Origin: an uncultured Clostridia bacterium
GTDB lineage: Bacteria > Bacillota > Clostridia > Christensenellales > Pumilibacteraceae
NCBI GenBank assembly: GCA_934277845.1
Contig: CAKQVV010000028.1
Coordinates: 1 to 15,212 of the forward strand
Reading direction: 5' to 3'
DNA length: 15,212 nt
Shown: piece by piece, positions 1 to 6,873 of the stretch
How positions within the stretch are numbered: the first letter of the stretch is position 1
Layout: each line of letters opens with the position of its first letter
The notes under the pieces: model-generated
Told to the model about the DNA's origin: nothing
Seen by the model: only the letters and a program-made list of their open reading frames with translations
Databases searched by the model: none
Position numbers and translations under genes: made by a program

Positions 1-1
1 A

Positions 2-15
2 CATTAAACTTAATG
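2..15. promoter_or_regulatory. Candidate operator palindrome upstream of the promoter
   Basis: The sequence CATTAAACTTAATG has two perfect 6-base arms (CATTAA and TTAATG) around a two-base AC centre. It ends one base before the -35 hexamer. The size and symmetry suit a dimeric LacI-type repressor such as the one encoded at 14111-15100, and I found no other palindrome as clean near the promoter. LacI-family sites usually have a central CG, which this lacks, so the link to that regulator is inference. A position upstream of -35 could also suit an activator, or the match may be chance in an A+T-rich stretch. Confidence 0.3.
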
Positions 16-16
16 A

Positions 17-46
17 TTGACAAACTTATCAGGGGGGGTGTATAAT
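17..46 (+). promoter_or_regulatory. Sigma-A/sigma-70-type promoter of the operon, with a G7 tract in its spacer
   Basis: A perfect -35 hexamer TTGACA lies at 17-22 and a perfect -10 hexamer TATAAT at 41-46, separated by 18 bases. Transcription should start near 52-54, giving a leader of about 135 bases before the first gene. The spacer includes seven consecutive G residues at 32-38. This is the only convincing promoter I see in the window, and the tight gene spacing downstream suggests that it drives all eight genes. Confidence 0.85.
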
Positions 47-51
47 CAACT

Positions 52-186
52 CGGATAAGGAAATTCGAGCGTGATGCACGCATTTGATGCGAGCGCGTCA
101 AATCACCCGGTCGCGGCACCGTCCGGCGGTCGGCTTAATGGGGACGGATCGGAGAATTCCGTTAAAAATAAATGTAAAAGGAGAAG
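52..186 (+). promoter_or_regulatory. Structured 5' leader of the operon mRNA
   Basis: The clearest structure is a hairpin at 82-103: a 9-bp stem with one G-U pair (82-90 with 95-103) closed by the four-base loop GAGC. A competing small hairpin pairs 69-73 (GCGTG) with 77-81 (CACGC), and a third option pairs 79-83 with 87-91; these are mutually exclusive with the larger stem in part. Further right, CGGA at 150-153 can pair with TCCG at 158-161. None is followed by a U-run, so none is an obvious terminator, and I do not recognise a known riboswitch class. The lipoprotein's ribosome binding site (AAGGAG, 178-183) is at the end. Confidence 0.4.
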
Positions 187-3100
187 ATGATGAATAAAAG
201 AACACTGATTCTTACGGCGTTGATAGCGACGATCGTGGCGGCGTTCTCGTTGATCGGCTGCGGAGGGAACAAACAACTTTCCGTTTCGATCACGAATAAG
301 GACGCGCTTACCGCCGCGTGGGTCGAAGGAGAAGCCGATCGTACGGTGGAAGTGAAACTTTCGCCGGACAGTTACACGCTTGAAAACACGAACGTTATCG
401 TCGAGTCGAGCAATTCCGACGTTGTGGACGTCGACGGATTCGCGCTCAAAGCGGTGGGCGGCGGCACGGCTACCGTTACCGTAAGGGCGGGTGACGCGAC
501 CGATAAGGTGGAAATCACCGTAACTCCGTCGCTCAAAGGCGTGCGGATAACGAACAAAGCCGCGCTCGGCGAGTCGTGGGTTATCGGCTCGGCGGATCGC
601 ACTGTCGAACTTGCGTTCGATCCGGACACTTACGACCTTAACAACACGAACGCGACTATCGTGTCCAGCAACACGAACGTGGTTACCGTTTCGGGAACGA
701 CGCTTCATGCGGTCGCGATCGGCACGGCGAAGATCACCGTAACGGCGGGCGCGTTCACCGACGAAGTTACAATTGCGGTTCGTCCCGCGATCGAATCGCT
801 TACCGTTACCAACAAAGCCGATCTCGAAGAGGAGTGGGCGATCGGCACGGAGCGCACGATCGAAGCGGCATTCGTCCCCGGCGAATACACCGTGGCGAAC
901 ACCACTCCGACCATTACGGTCGAACCCGCGGGCGCGGTCGAAGTAGTGAAAGGCTGGAAGATCAAAGCCAAAGCAGTCGGCGCTGCAACCGTTACCGTAT
1001 CGGCGCAGGGCAAAACGGACACGTTTGAAATAAACGTCGCGCACGCCGCACCCGTTATTTCGCTTTCGGGACCGGGACTCACCCAGACCGAAGATGGCGG
1101 CACGATGAGCGGCATGCAGGACACCAACCTTACGCTTCCCACCGCAACCGCAATGACGACCGACGGCGTAAACGTTACGACGGAAATCGACGTGACCTAT
1201 TCCGACGAAGACAAACTTCACATTTCGGGACTGCTGATGACTCCCGAAATCGGAACTTATACCATTACTTATACCGTCGCGAACCCTGCCGATACCGCCA
1301 AAATAGCAACGAAAACCATAACGATCACGGTATTCCGTCAGGTATTCTCGTGGACGGACAGCACCTGGCAGGTACTTGAGGAAAAAGTTGCTAACGCCGA
1401 ACAGAAAGTCACAACGACTAAAAACGGCTATCAGTCCGCGCAGTTCAACCTCGCGGCAAGCAGGTATTATTACGCCGAGGCGACCTTCCATATTACCGAA
1501 TGGTCGAACGTCGGCATTGCAAACTTCGTGCCCGACAACAATCACACGCGTTGGCTTTCGGCAGTCGTTCAGACTTCGGGCGACGTAAACTACAAGTTTG
1601 CCGACTATGACACGAGCAAGTTCAACGGCGGCGCGTGGAACCTTCAGGAGAACGTGGCGGACGGAATAACGATTCTCAATCAGTACCGTCTTACCGAATT
1701 CGGCAACCTCAACGCAAGCACGGACGGAACGCACAAAGTTGCGATTCTTCGTCTCGGCGATACGTACTATTCGTTCTGGAACGATCAGTACGTCGATTCG
1801 GCGGTTTTCGAATATTATGCGGACGTCGAAACCATTCCCGGATTTTTCACTCTCGGACTCGACGCGAGCAAAGGCTATGCGACCGCAATCGATTATTTCT
1901 CGGGCAAAACCGCGGTCGAGGCGAAACTCAACGTGCTCACTCACAACGGCAAAGACTTTATCCGCAATTACGTCCCCGACGGCGGTTGGGCGGGCGACTC
2001 GAAAAACATAGATAACCGCAACTTCACCAAGAACGACACAACCGAAGAACGCGGAATCAACTTCGACTTCACCAAAAACGACGCTCACTTCAACGGCGGT
2101 ATGGTAAGCCCGTATGTGTGGTTCGACGGCGATTTCACTTTCAGTTGGGATCACAAGGCGACCTCGACTACCGGCGGCAGCAGACGAATGATTCTCGAAA
2201 TGCGTTCGCGTATGTGGTACAACGATACGAGAGTAGGCGGAATCCAGTTCGGTGCGGAATATAATGATGACGCGTCGCTCGGCAGATTCCTTCTCAGCGG
2301 CAGCGCGCTTGCCGAAGGCTATAAGTGGTACGAGCCGGGCGCAGGCACGGACGGAAGTGCGGGATCGAGATTCACGATCAGCCGTAAACTCTTCGACGAT
2401 TACGCCGAAATCACGCTTACCGCACAGTCGCTCGCGAACCCCGCGCAGAAATTCACCCGCGTTATCACTCTCGGCAAAACCGCCGACAAGAGTACGGACG
2501 GAACTACCGCGTTCGACGGGTGGAACGAGCCCGTTATTCTTCAGTGGCATAACACCGGCGTTGCAGGACAGTACAGCAATATCGGCTGGACGGCTCGTTC
2601 GGCGCAAAGAATCGAATCGCTTGCCATCGCCAATAAGGACGCGCTCTCCGCGGCATGGGTAGAGGGCGAAGCCGATCGTACCGTCGAAGTAACGCTCACC
2701 CCCGAGGGATGTTCTTTCGCGGACACCAAATATTCGATTACGTCGTCCAATACCGACGCGGTTGCCGTAGACGGCATGACTCTCAGCGCGGTGGGCGGCG
2801 GCACGGCTACGATTACCGTAAGTATCGGATTTCTTACCGATTCGTTCGAGGTAACCGTAACGGCCTCGCTAAAATCGGTAACCATAACCAACAAGGCATC
2901 GCTCGTCTCATGGAGAGAAGACGAGGAAGCGACGCGTTCGCTCGAACTCGCGTTCAGTCCCGCCGAAATTTATAACTTCGACAACAGCGACGTAAGTATC
3001 GTATCGAACAATCCGGAAGTCGTTTCGGTAGACGGAACCACCCTTACCCGTGTGGGTAGAGGCGTTGCGACTATCACCGTTACGGCAAAAGGCGGCGTAA

Positions 3101-4950
3101 CCGATGAGGTTACGATATCCGTGCTTCCGCCGGAAATTCAGTCGATTACCGTTTCCAACAAAGCCGATCTCGAAGCGGACTGGGAAAGCGGTACCGAACG
3201 CACGATAAACGCGACCTTCGATCCGGGCGATTACAACACGAGCAACACCACACCGAATATCACTTGCGATCCCGCAGGCGCGATCGAAGTCGTCGACGGC
3301 TGGATTATCCGCGCAAAAGCGTTGGGAACCGCAACCGTAACGGTAGAAGTTCAGGGCAAAACCGACACTTTCACCATCAACGTTGTCCACGGAACACCCA
3401 CGCTTACGCTCAGCGGTAACGGACTGACCGTGACCGATGACGGCGGCACGATGCAAGCCATGCAGGGGACGGCACTCGACCTTCCTGCGGCTGTGGCTTT
3501 CGCGGATGACGCGGACATCACCGACAGTATTTCGATAACCTATTCGGACGAAGCGAAACTGAATATTTCGGGCGGAAAAATGACTCCCGAACCAGGCACG
3601 TATACCATTACCTACACCGTCGCTAATCCCAACGACGCATCCAAGAGCATTACAAAAATCGTAACGATCACCGTTTACCGCACGATCTTCTCGTGGACGG
3701 ACGGAAAATGGAGCGTAACGGAAGAACAAACGACCGACGCAAATCAGAAAGTCATAGCGACGGACAGCAGCTATCAGATGGCGCAGTTCAACATCGCGGC
3801 AAGCGATTACTACTATGCCGAGGCTACGTTCAAGAACGCACAATATACGCTTGCCGGAGTTGCGAACATCGTTCCCGCCGATAATCATAACGGCAGAATG
3901 CTTATTTCGGTAATACCGACGACCGGAAACGCCGACTACAAGATAGCAGACTTCAATCCGGCAGTAGGAGGTTGGAATCTTTCCGAAAACGACATAAACA
4001 AGAATATCGTTCTTTACCAGTATCAGGTATGCAATCAGGGCGGACTGACCAGACTCGGAAAAGACGGCGATATGAACGTAACGAAAATGGCAGTCATCCG
4101 CGCGGGCAAGATGTTCTATATGTTCTACAACGACCAGTACATCGGCGCCACCGATATGGAGCATTACTCTTCGGTAAATACCATTCCCGGATTATTCGTT
4201 TGGGGAATGAAAACTACCGACTTCGTAACGGGCATCGATTACTTTTCCGGCAAAACCGCGGTCGAGGCGAAACTCAACGTGCTCACTCACAACGGCAAAG
4301 ACTTTATCAGACAGTATGTGCCCTATGACTGGGCAATGGGCTCGCAGAACAACGACAACGACCACTTCACCGCCAACGAGAGCACGACGGATCGCGGAAT
4401 CAACTTCGACTTCACCAAGAACGACGCCGGTTTCAACGACGGCATGATAAGTCCGTTCCTGTACTTCGACGGCGACTTCACCTTCAGTTGGGACTACAAG
4501 GCAACCTCGACTACCGGCAGCGAATCGCGCATGATCGTAGAAATGCGTACGTTGATCGGATACGACCACAACTCGTGCGGCGGTATTCAGTTCGGCGCGC
4601 AGTACGAAAGCGACGCTTCGCTTAACAGATACCTTCTCAGCGGAGCAGGTCTTGCCGAGGGACACAAGTGGTACGAACCCGGTGCGGGCACCGACGCAAC
4701 CGCCGGCAGCAGATTTACCATCAGCCGCAAGATCCGCGAAGATTACGCCGAAATCACGCTTACCGTAACTTCGCTTACCGATCCGACCAAGACGTTCACG
4801 AGGACTATCAACATCGGCGCGACGGCGGATAAGAGTACCGACGGAACAACCGCGTTCGAAGGCTGGAACAGAGTGGTTATTCTTCAGTGGCACAACACGC
4901 GCGTAGCCGGACAGTACAGCAACATTACCTGGTCCGCCGACGCTCCGTAA
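187..4950 (+). CDS. Giant Ig-like-domain surface lipoprotein, internally duplicated
   Basis: This encodes 1587 residues. The N-terminus is a lipoprotein signal (basic MMNKR, hydrophobic core, lipobox LIGC with Cys25), so the mature protein should be lipid-anchored outside the membrane. Two copies of a unit of about 780 residues follow (about 31-806 and 810-1587). Each begins with three Ig-like (Big_2-like) repeats of 86-89 residues, starting around Asn37, 123 and 209 and again around Asn816, 902 and 991. A fourth Ig-like domain follows (about 288-382 and 1070-1165), then two beta-rich regions rich in Trp, Tyr and Phe that I cannot assign; carbohydrate binding is a plausible role. There is no LPXTG anchor. 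ATG at 187 and ATG at 190 are both possible starts; the second has the better distance from GGAG at 180-183. Context in a sugar-import operon suggests glycan capture (inference). No enzymatic motif is recognised. Confidence 0.85.
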   Translation: MMNKRTLILTALIATIVAAFSLIGCGGNKQLSVSITNKDALTAAWVEGEADRTVEVKLSPDSYTLENTNVIVESSNSDVVDVDGFALKAVGGGTATVTVRAGDATDKVEITVTPSLKGVRITNKAALGESWVIGSADRTVELAFDPDTYDLNNTNATIVSSNTNVVTVSGTTLHAVAIGTAKITVTAGAFTDEVTIAVRPAIESLTVTNKADLEEEWAIGTERTIEAAFVPGEYTVANTTPTITVEPAGAVEVVKGWKIKAKAVGAATVTVSAQGKTDTFEINVAHAAPVISLSGPGLTQTEDGGTMSGMQDTNLTLPTATAMTTDGVNVTTEIDVTYSDEDKLHISGLLMTPEIGTYTITYTVANPADTAKIATKTITITVFRQVFSWTDSTWQVLEEKVANAEQKVTTTKNGYQSAQFNLAASRYYYAEATFHITEWSNVGIANFVPDNNHTRWLSAVVQTSGDVNYKFADYDTSKFNGGAWNLQENVADGITILNQYRLTEFGNLNASTDGTHKVAILRLGDTYYSFWNDQYVDSAVFEYYADVETIPGFFTLGLDASKGYATAIDYFSGKTAVEAKLNVLTHNGKDFIRNYVPDGGWAGDSKNIDNRNFTKNDTTEERGINFDFTKNDAHFNGGMVSPYVWFDGDFTFSWDHKATSTTGGSRRMILEMRSRMWYNDTRVGGIQFGAEYNDDASLGRFLLSGSALAEGYKWYEPGAGTDGSAGSRFTISRKLFDDYAEITLTAQSLANPAQKFTRVITLGKTADKSTDGTTAFDGWNEPVILQWHNTGVAGQYSNIGWTARSAQRIESLAIANKDALSAAWVEGEADRTVEVTLTPEGCSFADTKYSITSSNTDAVAVDGMTLSAVGGGTATITVSIGFLTDSFEVTVTASLKSVTITNKASLVSWREDEEATRSLELAFSPAEIYNFDNSDVSIVSNNPEVVSVDGTTLTRVGRGVATITVTAKGGVTDEVTISVLPPEIQSITVSNKADLEADWESGTERTINATFDPGDYNTSNTTPNITCDPAGAIEVVDGWIIRAKALGTATVTVEVQGKTDTFTINVVHGTPTLTLSGNGLTVTDDGGTMQAMQGTALDLPAAVAFADDADITDSISITYSDEAKLNISGGKMTPEPGTYTITYTVANPNDASKSITKIVTITVYRTIFSWTDGKWSVTEEQTTDANQKVIATDSSYQMAQFNIAASDYYYAEATFKNAQYTLAGVANIVPADNHNGRMLISVIPTTGNADYKIADFNPAVGGWNLSENDINKNIVLYQYQVCNQGGLTRLGKDGDMNVTKMAVIRAGKMFYMFYNDQYIGATDMEHYSSVNTIPGLFVWGMKTTDFVTGIDYFSGKTAVEAKLNVLTHNGKDFIRQYVPYDWAMGSQNNDNDHFTANESTTDRGINFDFTKNDAGFNDGMISPFLYFDGDFTFSWDYKATSTTGSESRMIVEMRTLIGYDHNSCGGIQFGAQYESDASLNRYLLSGAGLAEGHKWYEPGAGTDATAGSRFTISRKIREDYAEITLTVTSLTDPTKTFTRTINIGATADKSTDGTTAFEGWNRVVILQWHNTRVAGQYSNITWSADAP
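277..2604 (+). repeat. First copy of a tandem intragenic duplication (about 2.3 kb)
   Basis: This stretch encodes residues 31-806 of the giant lipoprotein. It matches the following stretch (2614-4947) domain for domain: three Ig-like repeats, a fourth Ig-like domain opening with the motif LSGxGL, a region opening FSWTD, and a C-terminal region ending in QWHNTxVAGQYSN. Equivalent residues are 779-782 positions apart (Asn37 and Asn816; His788 and His1569). The copies have diverged in both protein and synonymous positions, so the duplication is old and is not an assembly artefact. Confidence 0.85.
1903..1962 (+). repeat. 60-bp segment identical to 4249-4308
   Basis: These 60 bases, an exact run of 20 codons (Gly573 to Ile592), are identical at every position, including all synonymous sites, to 4249-4308 in the second copy of the duplication. 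The bases just outside on both sides differ (1902 is G against C at 4248; 1963 is C against A at 4309), and both flanks diverge quickly. Confidence 0.9.
2614..4947 (+). repeat. Second copy of the tandem intragenic duplication
   Basis: This stretch encodes residues 810-1587, the second half of the giant lipoprotein, and matches 277-2604 across its whole length with only small length differences. The third Ig-like repeat starts 89 residues after the second here, against 86 in the first copy. It ends with the gene, without any added anchor or tail. Confidence 0.85.
4249..4308 (+). repeat. 60-bp segment identical to 1903-1962
   Basis: This is the partner of the segment at 1903-1962 and encodes Gly1355 to Ile1374. 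The two lie 2346 bases apart. Elsewhere in the duplication, exact matches that I noticed are much shorter, for example about 26 bases near 2050 and 4391. Confidence 0.9.
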
Positions 4951-4981
4951 GCACGAGCAAGACAATCGAATAACGGTTTTT

Positions 4982-5016
4982 GACGCGCCCCGCGCACAGG
5001 CGTAAAGGGGCGCGTC
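4982..5016 (+). other. Strong intercistronic stem-loop without a U-tract
   Basis: GACGCGCCCC at 4982-4991 pairs perfectly with GGGGCGCGTC at 5007-5016, giving a 10-bp G+C-rich stem around a 15-base loop. It lies in the 124-base gap between the giant lipoprotein and the next gene, by far the widest gap in the operon. The bases after the stem (CTTACCG) are not U-rich, so it is not a standard intrinsic terminator. A role in partial termination, RNA processing or protection of the upstream message is more likely (inference). Confidence 0.7.
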
Positions 5017-5074
5017 CTTACCGATAAAAAACGTTAAAACTCACAATTCCGACATAAAAGGAGACTGAAACTTA

Positions 5075-6862
5075 ATGAAAAAAGGTAAAAGAATACTTGC
5101 CGTTCTGCTTTGTGCCATTACCGCGATCGGAGTGTTTGCGCTCGTCGGGTGCGGCGGACAAACGGCAAAGGAAACGTATCTTATAAAATACGACCTCAAT
5201 TATGAGGGCGGCGAAACGAGAAACGTTTCCGTTCAGGCAGGCGCGAAAGCGGTTTCGTGGCGGGCAACCCGCGAAGGATTCGACCTCGGCGGCTGGTTCA
5301 CCGATGCGGATGGCACAGAACCTTACGACTTTACCAAACCCGTTACTTCGGACGCGACTCTTTACGCGAAATGGACTGTTCAGCCGGGTATGGCTACAGT
5401 AACGTTCGATTTCAGCGTTGCCGGCATCGCCGACAAAACGATAGCGGTGCGCAAAACGAACGCGATTGCGAGAAAGTACGTTCCCGATTACAATCCGTTC
5501 GGAATGAAATTTGTCGCCTGGTACGCGGACGAGGCTAAAACCCGGGCGTGGAATTTCGATACCGACAAAGTAAACGATGACATTACGCTTTACGCCGGGT
5601 ACGAATACACAATGGCGGTCCCGCGTAACGACGACGGTTCGATCGCCTACGACCACGTAACGATCAACGTGTGGACGTCGAGTGTGGACGCAGCCAGTCT
5701 TGCCGCGCTTACCGAAAAGTTCAACAATGAGTATAACGGCAAGATTTCCGTAAACGTTTCGTCCAATCTCGCGTCGCAAGCGGATACTTTCCTTCGTATT
5801 CAGCAAATCCCCGGGATTTTAAGCACGACCAAAACTTACTATTCGGTCGGCGAGATCTATAATTTCGCAGGTCTTGCGGCAAACAATTCGAACTGGCTCG
5901 AAAAGGCTACCGCCGAGGCGAGAGTAAACGGCGCGTATACGCAGGTTCCGCTCGTGGGCGTTGCTCCGTATATGATCTATAACAAGTCGCTTCTTGCCAA
6001 GTACAGCGACGGCGGCGCGCTCCCGACCAACTATTCCGGACTTTCCGCGCTGTTAAAAGCGGCTTACAACGGTGAAGTTGCGACTAATTCGCGTTTCAGG
6101 TCCGTAGTGGCGGCTTATTCCGACTGGTCGTTCAAAGAGGCTCCCAGCATGGTTGCCTTCAATCAGAACGGAACACCGTATTACAAGTATGAAAACGGTA
6201 AATACGTAAACGAATGGGCGGACGAAGCCGTGTACGCAAAGGCGGAAACCGCGCTCCGCAGGACTTATGATCTGTTCGGCGAAAACGGCGCAAATCACGG
6301 CGGCAACGCGAACGGTATCGGTTCGGTAGTGGACTCGGTCAAGAGCGGCAACGCGCTTATGGGTATGGTAACCTGGCGCGGCTATGAGGGATCGGTTCTT
6401 TCCGATCCGAATCTCGGCGTGATTCCGCTTTCCGGTTTGTTCACGGACGAAACAGGCGAAGGCAGCAAAGACATTCCGATTCATACGATCGGAATCGGGT
6501 TCTGCAACCTCGCAACCAACGTCGTGAAAGATCCGCTTAAAGTGTGCGCTTCGGCAGTGTATTCCGACTGGCTGTCAAAGCACGCTTACGAACTTTCTTC
6601 GCTCGGTTACGTTCCGCTCGCAACGGAAGCCGTAAACGCCGACGCTTACGTAAATTCGACCGACCGTATCGTCAGTTTTGTCAGGTCGACTTACGGCGAC
6701 GCGAATAACCTCACAACGCTCCCCGGCACGGCGAACCTCAAAACGCTCGTAAACGTAACCGCTGCGGAAGGTATTATCGTACCGGTTCTCGGCGGCGACG
6801 GCACGAACCTCACCGAAAAAATGCACGAACTCTATACGCAGATCGGCGGACTCGTCTATTAA
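5075..6862 (+). CDS. Lipoprotein with InlB-type repeats fused to a solute-binding domain
   Basis: This encodes 595 residues. A lipoprotein signal ends in the lipobox LVGC with Cys26. Two repeats of the InlB B-repeat (Listeria-Bacteroides, Flg_new) type follow at about 35-100 and 106-176; the first shows the typical pattern GYxFxGWFTDxxGTxPYDF...TLYAKW with local changes. From about residue 195 the protein resembles a family 1 extracellular solute-binding protein: VTINVWTSS, then an EFNNEY-like helix and YNKSLLAKY near 306-314. The same landmarks occur in the binding protein at 8905-10350 (RFNREYDGKI, YNKQLLAKY), so the two are paralogues. The usual sugar-binding-protein length is about 400-450 residues, and the excess is explained by the repeats. 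AAAGGAG at 5057-5063 lies 11 bases before the ATG. Likely role: surface binding of a glycan or oligosaccharide; whether it serves the importer is unknown. Confidence 0.8.
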   Translation: MKKGKRILAVLLCAITAIGVFALVGCGGQTAKETYLIKYDLNYEGGETRNVSVQAGAKAVSWRATREGFDLGGWFTDADGTEPYDFTKPVTSDATLYAKWTVQPGMATVTFDFSVAGIADKTIAVRKTNAIARKYVPDYNPFGMKFVAWYADEAKTRAWNFDTDKVNDDITLYAGYEYTMAVPRNDDGSIAYDHVTINVWTSSVDAASLAALTEKFNNEYNGKISVNVSSNLASQADTFLRIQQIPGILSTTKTYYSVGEIYNFAGLAANNSNWLEKATAEARVNGAYTQVPLVGVAPYMIYNKSLLAKYSDGGALPTNYSGLSALLKAAYNGEVATNSRFRSVVAAYSDWSFKEAPSMVAFNQNGTPYYKYENGKYVNEWADEAVYAKAETALRRTYDLFGENGANHGGNANGIGSVVDSVKSGNALMGMVTWRGYEGSVLSDPNLGVIPLSGLFTDETGEGSKDIPIHTIGIGFCNLATNVVKDPLKVCASAVYSDWLSKHAYELSSLGYVPLATEAVNADAYVNSTDRIVSFVRSTYGDANNLTTLPGTANLKTLVNVTAAEGIIVPVLGGDGTNLTEKMHELYTQIGGLVY

Positions 6863-6873
6863 CGGAGGCATAA

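Noticed and set aside
103..2607. An open frame of 834 codons on the - strand, antisense to the giant lipoprotein
   Set aside because: Its product is rich in Arg, Phe and Val without domain structure, it lacks a signal or a ribosome binding site worth noting, and it exists because the sense gene avoids the codons TTA, CTA and TCA. The sense frame has a signal peptide, recognisable domains and a repeat structure.
277..4947. The two-copy structure as an assembly error
   Set aside because: The copies differ throughout in protein and silent positions and in length, apart from the 60-bp block, so they are not the same sequence placed twice.
4980..5008. TTGACG at 4980-4985 as a -35 box for a second promoter
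   Set aside because: The hexamer an appropriate distance away (TAAAGG near 5003) is a poor -10, and the element overlaps the strong stem-loop. No better -10 is visible before 5075.
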